Positions 8,548-16,825 of a stretch of DNA of 64,000 bases are shown here, one piece after another. The stretch comes from Bdellovibrionia bacterium. GTDB lineage: Bacteria > Bdellovibrionota > Bdellovibrionia > Bdellovibrionales > JAGQZY01. The stretch covers positions 62,001-126,000 of the forward strand of contig JAUICP010000007.1 in NCBI GenBank assembly GCA_030427805.1. Direction: 5' to 3'. The translations under genes were made by a program, and so were the position numbers. The notes under the pieces were generated by a model. The model was given only the letters and a program-made list of their open reading frames with translations, ran no database searches and was not told where the DNA came from. Positions within the stretch are counted from its first letter, which is position 1. The number at the start of each line of letters is the position of its first letter.

Positions 8548-8565
8548 TGACAAGAGATACTGCAC
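8531..8565 (-). promoter_or_regulatory. Hairpin enclosing the transposase start codon
   Basis: Perfect 14-bp arms (GTGCAGTATCTCTT and AAGAGATACTGCAC) flank a 7-nt loop, and the transposase ATG is the minus-strand reading of 8545-8547 inside that loop. In RNA this would bury the start region. Such structures in other insertion sequences block transposase translation from read-through transcripts; that role here is an inference. Confidence 0.65.
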
Positions 8566-8632
8566 TTAAGATACCTATTCGTGACTATCTGGATTCCACA
8601 ATATTTTGGGTCAGTTTAAAATTCCCAGGGAG

Positions 8633-9046
8633 CTAGGCAGCTGATTGTGAGTTAAGACTTTGTTCGAGAAAGAGTTTTATTTGGGCTCCCAACCGGAAAT
8701 AGCCCTGGGGCTTGGTTAGAATAATGGTATTCTCGTTTTCCATATTCCGAACCATATCTGGTTGTCCCGTTAAGATAATAACCTTAGTCTCTGGGGTTAG
8801 AACTTTCTCTTCTCTCGAGCTCTTAATCAAATCAGCACCATAGCCACCGGGAAGGTGATTATCGACAATAATAATGTCGTAAGTATTTGATTTGAGTGCT
8901 TCTGCAGCAAGTGGATAGTTGGTGCGAATATCAGCTCCTATGCTACTGATATTGAGGTCTCGCGAGAGACTTTCTAGTCGCTCTACGATGACAGCACATT
9001 GATCAAGTTGGTCTTCTACGATTAGCAATTTTATTGAGTTTTTCAT
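8633..9046 (-). CDS. Single-domain response regulator receiver
   Basis: A 137-residue protein made only of a receiver (REC) domain. The acidic pocket is Glu11-Asp12, the phosphoacceptor is Asp62 in IIIVDNHLPGG, the switch Thr is Thr93 in ILTGQ, and the conserved Lys is Lys112 in TKPQ. With no output domain it would act as a phosphorelay or CheY-like protein. No kinase gene is adjacent; the nearest orphan histidine kinase in the window is at 16826. Its stop lies 14 bp from the insertion-sequence end, but the domain is complete. A 12-bp palindrome (TGAAGATCTTCA, 9080-9091) lies upstream of its start. Confidence 0.88.
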   Translation of the reverse strand: MKNSIKLLIVEDQLDQCAVIVERLESLSRDLNISSIGADIRTNYPLAAEALKSNTYDIIIVDNHLPGGYGADLIKSSREEKVLTPETKVIILTGQPDMVRNMENENTIILTKPQGYFRLGAQIKLFLEQSLNSQSAA

Positions 9047-9079
9047 AATATAGCTTTTCGTCAGTCACAATCCCCGACT

Positions 9080-9091
9080 TGAAGATCTTCA
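9080..9091. promoter_or_regulatory. 12-bp palindrome upstream of the receiver gene
   Basis: TGAAGATCTTCA is a perfect palindrome about 35 bp before the receiver start. It could be a regulator site, but a palindrome this short can occur by chance. Confidence 0.25.
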
Positions 9092-9169
9092 CAAAACAAA
9101 AACAATTTTACGAAATCTAGACAGGAATGTCCCTTTTGTGGACATAACTCTAAAGGGATCAAAATGAGT

Positions 9170-10234
9170 CTAAAGACCGTAGGCTTTACCAAACTCGGGA
9201 TAGATAAAGGCCTCTTTGTCGAAGCCCTCATCTTTTAGGGCTTTTTCAAGATCTCTTTTGGGTCGGTCAATACCCTCGTCGGTTAATTTGAACGTTCCAA
9301 AGTGAATCCCAATATTAAACTTCGAGCCCAAGACAACGGCAGCTTGTACAGCCTCTTGTGGATTCATGTGAGCTGGCTTCATAAACCAGCGAGGTTCATA
9401 GGCACCAATTGGTAAAAGGGAGATATCGGGTGAACCCAGGTTGGCTTGTATCAGTCTAAAAAACTTTCCCCAGCCAGTGTCGCCTGCAAAATAGACGCGA
9501 TGGGACCCCTCGATATAAAATCCCCCCCAAAGGGTTTCACGCTTGTCAAATAATCCACGGGCTGACCAATGTTGAGCGGGAACAAAGTGAATCTTTAAAT
9601 TTTTATAGGTATGAGTTTGCCACCAATCCATTTCGACAATGCGTTTAGGGTCAATATCCTCCGACTCAAGAAGGTCTTTGTTTTTTAGGCCCACTAAAAA
9701 TAGAGGTTTATACTTTTTTTCTAATTGCTTGAGACTATCGAGATCTAAGTGATCGTAGTGATTGTGGCTTATCACTACAACATCAACCGGGGGTAGATCT
9801 TTAAACGCAATGGCTGGTGGTCTGACGCGCTTGGGGCCAGCAAAGGATACGGGCGAAGCCCGATCAGAAAAAATTGGATCTGTTAGAATGTTTATGGAGT
9901 CCATTTGAATGAGAACCGAAGCATGATTGACAACGGTTACTTTAACATCTCCCGATCTATCGTATTCTGGCTTGTATGTTTGAGCCTCGACTTTTTCTGG
10001 CCAGGGCACAGAGTTTGATGATCCTCGAACCCGCCATTTGAGAAGCTGAAAAAACGACTTGTCGGGAAAAGGTTCAATATTGTCGAATTTTTCACCGTCA
10101 AAAGGAGCATTACTCGGATCTTCCTGGCCAATACTGAAAGGAATCAAAACTCCATAAAAGAGGACTCCCAGAAGAAAGCTTGCAAAGAAGATTGCTTTTA
10201 GAGGCCAGTATTTAGGATTTAAATTACGGGGCAT
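9170..10234 (-). CDS. Metallo-beta-lactamase-fold hydrolase, NAPE-PLD/RomA-like
   Basis: About 354 residues, with a GTG at 10237 immediately before the ATG at 10234 as an alternative start. An N-terminal hydrophobic segment (about residues 13-35) probably anchors it in the membrane facing the periplasm. Metal ligands fit the metallo-beta-lactamase fold: HNHYDH at 158-163, His223 in PAQHW, Asp253 in AGDTGW and His312 in GIHFGTF. The arrangement resembles the NAPE-hydrolysing phospholipase D-like and RomA families, which act on phosphodiester or lipid substrates. It overlaps the upstream coiled-coil gene at the start/stop, so the two form an operon. Substrate not determinable. Confidence 0.82.
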   Translation of the reverse strand: MPRNLNPKYWPLKAIFFASFLLGVLFYGVLIPFSIGQEDPSNAPFDGEKFDNIEPFPDKSFFQLLKWRVRGSSNSVPWPEKVEAQTYKPEYDRSGDVKVTVVNHASVLIQMDSINILTDPIFSDRASPVSFAGPKRVRPPAIAFKDLPPVDVVVISHNHYDHLDLDSLKQLEKKYKPLFLVGLKNKDLLESEDIDPKRIVEMDWWQTHTYKNLKIHFVPAQHWSARGLFDKRETLWGGFYIEGSHRVYFAGDTGWGKFFRLIQANLGSPDISLLPIGAYEPRWFMKPAHMNPQEAVQAAVVLGSKFNIGIHFGTFKLTDEGIDRPKRDLEKALKDEGFDKEAFIYPEFGKAYGL

Positions 10235-10908
10235 CACGATTCTTTGAAAACCTTTTCAAGGCAGCCTGCCCGGTTAATAATTTTCAGATGTTCAAATTCA
10301 CTTTGCGATCTAATACGTGCATCTCGCATTTGTCTTTGCAAGGAATCCAACTCACTTGAAGGAATAAAGCCCTTTTCATTGAGGCGATCGAGCTTGCTAA
10401 TGCGATTTTTCAGATGAGCCATCTCAAGATCAAAAATCTCTTTCTGCGTTTTTACTTCATCAAAGTTTAAGGCCCAAAAACGTTTGGAGTAGTCTTTGGC
10501 TAGATCATTGGAAGTCTCGTCGTTTTCTTGGGATCTGGCTTTGTTCCAAAGCTTCCTGAGATGACTTTTTTCAAGGGACCACTGAGCCTTTTTTACTTGA
10601 AGGCGAGTTTTCTCCAACTCATAGCGCTTTTCTTCATATTGGCTTTGTGTTCGAATTCCTCGGTTAAAAAGTTGCTCCTCTTCAATGAAATCAGTTTCTA
10701 AATCTCTAAGGCGATTTTGATCGATTTTTAGCTGAGTTCCCAATCTCAAAGACTCCATCGAAGAAAAAACGTCTTGAAAAGAAGGGTTTAATCCCGGCCC
10801 ACCTCGACCTGAACCAAAGCTTCCGAAAACTGAAGCCGGAGAACACTCTGAATTGGCATGTCCCGGTATACTCAAGAAAATAATTGCTGAAAAAATAATG
10901 AACTTCAT
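10234..10908 (-). CDS. Secreted coiled-coil protein, unknown function
   Basis: I chose ATG 10906-10908 because AAGGGAGT lies just upstream (10913-10920) and it begins a clean signal peptide (MKFIIFSAIIFLSIPGHA). The longer frame back to 10998 has no such site. The mature protein, about 200 residues, is mostly charged helix with heptad-like spacing. The pattern RTQSQYEEKRYELEKTRL faintly recalls the coiled-coil hairpin of periplasmic adaptor proteins, but no lipoyl or barrel domains are present. It is probably periplasmic. It overlaps the metallo-hydrolase start, so the two are co-translated and may work together. Confidence 0.65.
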   Translation of the reverse strand: MKFIIFSAIIFLSIPGHANSECSPASVFGSFGSGRGGPGLNPSFQDVFSSMESLRLGTQLKIDQNRLRDLETDFIEEEQLFNRGIRTQSQYEEKRYELEKTRLQVKKAQWSLEKSHLRKLWNKARSQENDETSNDLAKDYSKRFWALNFDEVKTQKEIFDLEMAHLKNRISKLDRLNEKGFIPSSELDSLQRQMRDARIRSQSEFEHLKIINRAGCLEKVFKES

Positions 10909-11154
10909 TTTTACTCCCTTGCCCCTGAAGAAAAATCTTATCGAGGGTGAGTTAAAGTACAAGAAAAGCTTTGTAAATGAATTAATTTTGCCGTGCATTA
11001 GGTCCCTTTCTAGTGATGTCTTAAATTGAGACAGAGGAACGTCGAGAACCTGATAAAGACGGTCAGTTAGGGCTTATTTCAGAGGGAAGATGTAACATTT
11101 TCCGTTATTTTGCGAATTCATCACCGCGGGGCACACGAAAAGAAAGGAAATATC

Positions 11155-11904
11155 GTGAGAACACGTCCGTTACTCTTTTTTTATGTGATTATTTTGTGGG
11201 GGATTTATCCGGGACTCGCCGCTAAGAACAACTTTCATGAAAGTCCTGAAACTCAGGTACAACTTCTTGAACTCTATAGTACTCAGAGCTGTTCCAGCTG
11301 TCCTCCAGCGCAAAAATGGGTTTCTAATTTAAAGAACCACCCAGATTTGTACAAAAAGTTTATACCGATCGTTATGCACGTCGATTACTGGGACTATTTG
11401 GGTTGGAAAGATCCTTTTTCTAAATCTGAATTCACCCATCGTCAGCGCAAGTACGCAAAAATTTGGTCTGCACGAACAGTTTACACTCCCATGTTTGTCC
11501 TCAATGGAATGGAATGGCGAAGCAGAAATTCAGGGCAGTTAACTCAAAGTCATAGTCGAGTCGGAAAAATTCGCGTTAGTGAAGAGTCTTCTGATATAGA
11601 GGTTCAATTTCTTTCGACACAGGACCTGGGCCCCCATGTTAGAGTGAACTATGCTCTGATCTCTAACGATATAACAACCAATGTTCGTGCGGGAGAGAAT
11701 TCAGGTCGCGCTCTTAAACAAGATTTTATCGTCTTAGATATGCAAAGTTCCAGTCTTGTTCGCACCGCTCAAAAATCGGGACGCACAATCTACAAAGCTA
11801 AAATCAAGAAAATGAGTGCACCAAAAGGTGCAAGAAATCTAAAGCAGGTTGTTTGGGTTTCTCAACCGAAAAACCAAAAACCCATTCAGGCTCTATCCTT
11901 TTAA
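11155..11904 (+). CDS. DUF1223 family secreted thioredoxin-like protein
   Basis: About 250 residues from GTG 11155, which follows AAAGGAAA; a TTG at 11110 would only add a charged, non-signal leader. A signal peptide (VRTRPLLFFYVIILWGIYPGLA) is followed by a domain matching DUF1223. The pattern is ELYSTQSCSSCPPA with a CxxC motif, then HVDYWDYLGWKDPF and YTPMFVLNG. The fold is thioredoxin-like and the protein is probably periplasmic; the family has no firmly established biochemical role. The gene stands alone between divergent and convergent neighbours. Confidence 0.83.
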   Translation: MRTRPLLFFYVIILWGIYPGLAAKNNFHESPETQVQLLELYSTQSCSSCPPAQKWVSNLKNHPDLYKKFIPIVMHVDYWDYLGWKDPFSKSEFTHRQRKYAKIWSARTVYTPMFVLNGMEWRSRNSGQLTQSHSRVGKIRVSEESSDIEVQFLSTQDLGPHVRVNYALISNDITTNVRAGENSGRALKQDFIVLDMQSSSLVRTAQKSGRTIYKAKIKKMSAPKGARNLKQVVWVSQPKNQKPIQALSF

Positions 11905-11909
11905 CTGAA

Positions 11910-12848
11910 TTATTTTAAGCGAGTCAGTTCGAGAGCACTACTCTCATTGGGATTTGTGTCTAGGTATATTTGGGTCGTAGCTAGTGAGCTGTGGCCCAAT
12001 GTTTTTTGGATGAGTCTTAAATTGACCCCGGCACTCGCAGAATGGCTGCCATGGCTATGCCTGAGCCAATGGGGTGATGCCTCTTTCGGAGCTCCGACTT
12101 CTTTAAGCATACTCTTTACAATATCGTAGATTCGATCGGCCGACAGAGCTTTGATATTCGACCCTTTAACTCTAAAAACAGGAGATTCCCCATCGAGAAT
12201 ATTTCCTTCGTCATCAAACATCAAAGGTGCGATGATTTCTTTATAAAAATCTAAGTTTAGGGGTATTGTTCGTATTTTCTGTCCTTTTCCGATAACCGTT
12301 AAAAAGACGAGTTGGTTTTCAATTCGAAGGTGTTTAAAACGAATTTTTGTGACTTCTTGCCGTCGAAGACCAGTGACATAAAGAAAGCGAACCAAACTTC
12401 GATCGCGAAAACAGCGATCTAATCTAAAAAGCTTTTGAATCATTTCTCGAGAAAGACTGCGGTAGGCGCGCATGTCCTCTTGTTTGACCGAATCGAGAGC
12501 TTGAGCTGGATTGTAACTTAAAAACCCAGATCGAACGAGAAAACTCAAAAGGCTAGATATAGCGTGAAGGCTTCGCCGGATCGATGACGATTTTAGGTGA
12601 GCTCTTCGGTTCAAGTATTCTGCAATGTGAGAGGTTCTACAGCTCTTCAAGGTCCAGATCTGTTTTTCAGCGAGAAACTCGATGAATTGACCTATTTCTT
12701 TTTTGTAGGCACGTTGGGTATTTGTCGATTTTTGAATGAGAAACGAAACAATGAGTCGCTCTTCTTCGATGAGTTCTGCTTCTTCTGAATTAAAGTAAAG
12801 AAAGTGAGAGGCTGAAAAAGACTTTTTGCGTTGACTCAAAAAAGACAT
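11910..12848 (-). CDS. Tyrosine recombinase, XerC/XerD type
   Basis: A 312-residue site-specific recombinase with the complete catalytic set: Arg162 in TGLRRQE, Lys188 in IGKGQK, His260-x-x-Arg263 in PHWLRHSHGSH, His286 in LGHSS and the nucleophile Tyr295 in TQIYLD. The N-terminal SAM-like core-binding domain spans about residues 30-115. The length fits XerC/D, which resolve chromosome dimers at dif, but I see no dif site or integrative element nearby, so a housekeeping role and an integrase relic are both possible. No clear ribosome-binding site precedes the ATG. Confidence 0.88.
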   Translation of the reverse strand: MSFLSQRKKSFSASHFLYFNSEEAELIEEERLIVSFLIQKSTNTQRAYKKEIGQFIEFLAEKQIWTLKSCRTSHIAEYLNRRAHLKSSSIRRSLHAISSLLSFLVRSGFLSYNPAQALDSVKQEDMRAYRSLSREMIQKLFRLDRCFRDRSLVRFLYVTGLRRQEVTKIRFKHLRIENQLVFLTVIGKGQKIRTIPLNLDFYKEIIAPLMFDDEGNILDGESPVFRVKGSNIKALSADRIYDIVKSMLKEVGAPKEASPHWLRHSHGSHSASAGVNLRLIQKTLGHSSLATTQIYLDTNPNESSALELTRLK

Positions 12849-12911
12849 AATTTATTCAAGCAAAATTAGTGATGCTGGTCTAGCTCTTTTTATAAGGCCA
12901 AGTCGTGTTTA

Positions 12912-13637
12912 TTAAAACCAATATTGAAGACCGAGGCTGATTGATGGAGCGAGACCATATTCTAGAACAACGGCTTCAAGGTCAGACTCAGAGTCGTTGA
13001 GAAGACTCGAACCAAAGCTGGAAGCATCGAAGTTGGGCAACTCTGTCGTCATATCGGTATCAACCTGAAGAACAAAACTAAAACCAAAACTGGCGAAGAG
13101 ATGTAAATGCCCCCCCAAAGGGACTCGATACCCGCCATAAACTTCTCCGATAAACATCTCCCCGTCGAGGGTAATTTTGTCTTCCTTGTTGGCTAGATTC
13201 AAAAGGTTTTGCAAGATAGTATAGTCCCGCCCTGTTGCTACTGCTAGCGTATTTGTCAAAGAGGAGGAACCCTGGCTTTCTAAGTAAATGAGACTCGTCC
13301 CGATGAACCAGCGCTTCTTGCTCGAAAAATGATATTGAGACTTCAAATGGAGAAGCCAGTTTTTTTCGAGGGCATCTTCAACAAGATTTTGATAGCCACC
13401 ATTTCCCGAGGAACTGGCGGTAAAAGAGCCGATCGCTTGAGAGTAGGTAGAAGGTAGAATGCCTAGGCCTGCGAACACTATAACTCCACTGGTTGACCGC
13501 ATGCTGACGCCGAGGCTCGCCTGTGTGGGAAAAGAGGTTTCTAGGCCCAAACCAAATCGGATCTCGGCCTGAACCAAACAAGGTGTCATTATGGCAATGA
13601 TAAAAAGAAGCCTATAAAGCATAGCTTTTTTTATCAC
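12912..13637 (-). CDS. Predicted outer-membrane beta-barrel protein
   Basis: A 241-residue protein with an N-terminal signal peptide ending near VQA. The mature part alternates polar and hydrophobic residues as in beta strands and ends in LQYWF, an aromatic C-terminus as used for BAM-dependent insertion. Internal ATGs at 13637 and 13622 give similar starts. I recognise no family. It is about 50 bp downstream of the Met-rich lipoprotein gene on the same strand and may share its transcript. Confidence 0.65.
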   Translation of the reverse strand: MIKKAMLYRLLFIIAIMTPCLVQAEIRFGLGLETSFPTQASLGVSMRSTSGVIVFAGLGILPSTYSQAIGSFTASSSGNGGYQNLVEDALEKNWLLHLKSQYHFSSKKRWFIGTSLIYLESQGSSSLTNTLAVATGRDYTILQNLLNLANKEDKITLDGEMFIGEVYGGYRVPLGGHLHLFASFGFSFVLQVDTDMTTELPNFDASSFGSSLLNDSESDLEAVVLEYGLAPSISLGLQYWF

Positions 13638-13690
13638 AGCTTCTTGTCAAAAGATAAGTACTTTTAGAGTTCGCCAGGATGACTCAGTAC

Positions 13691-15322
13691 CTATTCAGCC
13701 TCAGAGCCTGATTGAGGGGCTGGGGCAGCCACTTCCTCTGGGGTTTCCACGTAGGACTCTCCAGTGAACGCACTCTTAATCGTTCTTAGATTTTCGTAGA
13801 GTGTATCGACCAGCGCCGGGTTTTGCGGAAGCACTTCAGTTTTAACTCGTTCGACTTCTGAATTTGAAACTTTCATGAGTCGAATGATATCAGAAATACT
13901 AATAACTCCATCGTCAGAATTGGTGACCGGATTAATTTGCAAATTCATCAGATCCTGGTAGACCTTGAGAATAACTTTAGTAATTTTTATGGCGTATTCA
14001 ACCTGTGCCTCGTTAGTAACGACTGTATGAGAAAGTCCCCATGGGTTTTCATTGTAGTAAATTCCAATCAAGTTATTGATCGGAGCCTGTTCCGGGATAT
14101 CAGAAATTGTGTTTACGAGTTGACCGAGGAGTGCGATAAATCGCAGTTGCATAATATAGGTCGCCTTTTGATAGTGAACGAGAACCTCTTTAACCCACTG
14201 GGGTTCCTCTTGAATCGATCGACCAGCTTCTCGAGCCTGGTGATTTCTTTGCAAAGCTTCCATTATGAGTGAGTAGATGGACTCCTGTTGATAACTGTCT
14301 TGCTGTTCTTCTTGGAACATTTGCTGAATCGAGTTGATCTTGTGCATGGCAAGAGCCATGGCATAAAGGTTAATGGTTCGATCAATAGCTGAACGTCGTT
14401 GGGTCGTTTCAAACTCATTTCCACGGCCTTCGGGGCGAGGAAAATCTTCGCGGTCGACTATGTATTCGGATATATCTCTGAAAAAGTCCTCCATGGCTTC
14501 TTTAAACATGGTCTCTCTTCGCTCTAGAGAGTCATAGCCGTACCCCTGACTCTCGCGAAATACTTGAAATTCAAAGGCGTAGTAGTAGTGGACCGCGTAC
14601 TTAACTTTTCTTTGCAGTGACACCGCTTCTTCCATTTTTGAAATCGAATCATTTCTAATCGAAGCGGCAGCGCCTTGCCGAACAATCGGTACAGCGCTAA
14701 CGGCAAGATCAGTGAGAATATTCATTTGCGCCGACAGAAGATCCATTTTGCTGACGAGGATATCCATCGAGGCTTTCATTGAATCCAACTTATTCGACAT
14801 GGATTGAATATCGGTTTGCATCGATGACATTTTATCAGCCAATTCTGCTGTATCTTCACTCATTTTTTCCATTGTCGTCATCATGGTCGAGAGGTTGGAT
14901 GACATTTCAGTTGTCTGCGCAATCATACTATCCATACGCGTGGTAAGAGCTTGAGTTTCGGATAACATTTGCGTCATCTTGGTTCCTAAACCTCGGGTTT
15001 CTCCGAGCATCGTTTCAAGATTTCCGCCCATCCCGCGAGTTTCTTCAAGCATCTGCACCAAGTGTTCACGCATCATCTGCGTCTCAGTCATCATTGTTTC
15101 CATTTTTTGACTGAGCTTTTCAGAAACTTCAACCGTGGCTTCTACATTGTCAGCCATGTCATCTGAAGTATAGCGGATGCTTCGCGAGTGATCTTCGATT
15201 TGATTGGTTTTGGTGTGCATCTCATCAAGATTTTTCATTTTCTCGCAGGCGACAAGAAAAGGAACTAGCAAACAAGCTAGTGTAATATATGAAAAGACTC
15301 GCTTTATAAGTACAAGCGCCAT
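13691..15322 (-). CDS. Lipoprotein with long Met-rich coiled coil, unknown function
   Basis: A 543-residue predicted lipoprotein: signal sequence with lipobox LVAC (Cys26), start ATG preceded by GAGGGAG. Residues about 30-205 are a continuous coiled coil in which methionine occupies many repeat positions, with blocks such as TMMTETQMM and SSNLSTMMTTMEKM about every 7 residues. The C-terminal half (about 215-520) is a helical domain with no family I know. The end is acidic and proline-rich. A Met-rich periplasmic rod could be a spacer or signal transducer, or a target for oxidation; this is inference. Confidence 0.65.
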   Translation of the reverse strand: MALVLIKRVFSYITLACLLVPFLVACEKMKNLDEMHTKTNQIEDHSRSIRYTSDDMADNVEATVEVSEKLSQKMETMMTETQMMREHLVQMLEETRGMGGNLETMLGETRGLGTKMTQMLSETQALTTRMDSMIAQTTEMSSNLSTMMTTMEKMSEDTAELADKMSSMQTDIQSMSNKLDSMKASMDILVSKMDLLSAQMNILTDLAVSAVPIVRQGAAASIRNDSISKMEEAVSLQRKVKYAVHYYYAFEFQVFRESQGYGYDSLERRETMFKEAMEDFFRDISEYIVDREDFPRPEGRGNEFETTQRRSAIDRTINLYAMALAMHKINSIQQMFQEEQQDSYQQESIYSLIMEALQRNHQAREAGRSIQEEPQWVKEVLVHYQKATYIMQLRFIALLGQLVNTISDIPEQAPINNLIGIYYNENPWGLSHTVVTNEAQVEYAIKITKVILKVYQDLMNLQINPVTNSDDGVISISDIIRLMKVSNSEVERVKTEVLPQNPALVDTLYENLRTIKSAFTGESYVETPEEVAAPAPQSGSEAE

Positions 15323-15448
15323 GAACTACTCCCTCAAGTATTTACGTGCAGATTTTTTAGGGGGAATTTGCAAGAAAAATGCCCCGGAGAAAACTAATGC
15401 AGGCTCTAAGAGACTCTAATCCACTAAATATGCCTTAAAATTGAAATT

Positions 15449-15470
15449 TAAGGGCCCATTTGGGCCTTTA
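15449..15470. repeat. Imperfect 10-bp inverted repeat between divergent genes
   Basis: TAAGGGCCCA and TGGGCCTTTA pair around two bases (one G-U pair) in the 187-bp gap between the Met-rich lipoprotein and channel genes. It has no downstream T-run on the plus strand, so an operator or an overlapping regulatory element is as likely as a terminator. Confidence 0.4.
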
Positions 15471-15509
15471 GTCCAGGGGGTTTTGCGCTAAATAATCCGA
15501 TAAAAAACT

Positions 15510-16760
15510 ATGGGTTTAGTCGTTTTTCATGTCATTTCTGTATTGGGAGCAGTACTGGCAGGTATATTGGTTCCACTTTACTGGCTCGGATACTTCGTTG
15601 AGCCCGGTAGCATTCACTCAATTGAAATCATTTTTTCATTTATTGCCTTATCCAATATTTTTACCTACTTCAAAGCCAAAAAGAAATGCTGGAAAAACCC
15701 TCTGCATTGGCTCGCGCCGGGACTATTTTTAGAACTTCTCTGTTTTCTACCCACATCGGCTTGGTTTATAGCTCTTAGTCATCAAAGCGAAGCGAATCTT
15801 TTGCTCTTTAACTTAATTCTTCTAAGACACTTAATAAAGGTTCCAAAAATTTTGGACTATTTTTCGGAGATCAAACCTCTCACCTACCGCATTATTCCTC
15901 TCGTTCTTTTACTCCCCCTGCTTTTACATATTATTACCTGTGGTTGGTTGGCATTGGGAGGAGGAAATGGCGGTACCGAAGGTAGCCAATTCGATCTCTA
16001 TGTACGAGCCATGTACTGGGCCTTTGCCACCTTAACGACGGTTGGTTACGGCGATATTACTGCACAAAACAACTGGCAGATGCTTTACTCATGTTTTGTG
16101 GGCCTTGCGGGCGTTGGCTTTTACGGTTACATGATCAGTAATATAGCCAGTCTTCTCGCGAGACAAGATGCCGCGAGAGAGCGGCATATGACTCAACTCG
16201 AAAACATGGTTCATTATTTGGATTACCACCAAATTCCAAAAGACCTTCGCAAGCAAGTGCGCGATTATTATCGATATCTTTGGGCTAATAAGAAAACCTT
16301 GGATCAACTTGAAGATATCGAATTATTACCCATACCCCTGCAATCGCAGCTTTTTTACCATATCAACCGCAAAAGTCTGGATCGAATCCCGTTCTTAAAA
16401 TCGGCTAGTGAAGAGATTTTTAAGGACTTGATGGCAAGTCTCGAAACCCAAATCGTAATTCCCGGGGAGTGTATTTTCAAAAAGGGGGAGGAGGGCGAAT
16501 ATCTCTTTTTGATTCACTCTGGGAAAATCGACATTAAAACCGATGATGGTCAGATCATTGCCACCCTGGGCAAGGGTGATTTCTTCGGTGAACAAGCCCT
16601 TCTTTCGAGTGAAATGCGAAATGCTACAGCGGTAGCTAGGGGCTATTCTGACCTATTTAAGCTCAGTAAAAGGTCCTTTCATGATGTTCTAGTCAAGTAT
16701 CCCGATTTTAGAGATTATATTGAAAGTCTCAATATCGAACGACAAATCAGCGCTGATTAA
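15510..16760 (+). CDS. Potassium channel with cyclic-nucleotide-binding domain
   Basis: A 416-residue membrane protein. Hydrophobic segments span about residues 5-210. The selectivity filter TTVGYGD is at 176-182 with the pore helix before it. A C-linker-like helical region (about 215-285) leads to a cyclic-nucleotide-binding domain (about 290-400) whose phosphate cassette has FGEQALLSSEMRNATA with the key Glu and Arg. It is a prokaryotic CNG/HCN-type channel, presumably K+-selective and cAMP-gated. The S4-like segment has few basic residues, so strong voltage sensing is doubtful. The histidine kinase gene starts 65 bp downstream and may share a transcript. Confidence 0.88.
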   Translation: MGLVVFHVISVLGAVLAGILVPLYWLGYFVEPGSIHSIEIIFSFIALSNIFTYFKAKKKCWKNPLHWLAPGLFLELLCFLPTSAWFIALSHQSEANLLLFNLILLRHLIKVPKILDYFSEIKPLTYRIIPLVLLLPLLLHIITCGWLALGGGNGGTEGSQFDLYVRAMYWAFATLTTVGYGDITAQNNWQMLYSCFVGLAGVGFYGYMISNIASLLARQDAARERHMTQLENMVHYLDYHQIPKDLRKQVRDYYRYLWANKKTLDQLEDIELLPIPLQSQLFYHINRKSLDRIPFLKSASEEIFKDLMASLETQIVIPGECIFKKGEEGEYLFLIHSGKIDIKTDDGQIIATLGKGDFFGEQALLSSEMRNATAVARGYSDLFKLSKRSFHDVLVKYPDFRDYIESLNIERQISAD

Positions 16761-16825
16761 CCGAAATATAAAGATTCACTTAAGTCATTAGTATTACTCC
16801 CCTTAATACCGATAACGATACTGGT

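Larger units (their letters stand above)
7441..8618. mobile_element. Insertion sequence with one transposase gene
   Basis: The ends are perfect 14-bp inverted repeats: TAAACTGACCCAAA at 7441-7454 and its complement at 8605-8618. Between them are a transposase gene on the minus strand (7663-8547), a 214-bp fold-back segment at the left end (7440-7654), and a hairpin around the transposase start. I could not identify a target-site duplication in the flanks. The element sits between the LysR stop codon and the 3' end of the receiver gene and leaves both readable. The total is 1178 bp, larger than needed for the gene because of the fold-back segment. Confidence 0.8.

Noticed and set aside
11910-12848. 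Integrase marking an integrative element
   Set aside because: No attachment-site duplication, tRNA gene, or cargo of phage or conjugation genes is present around it.
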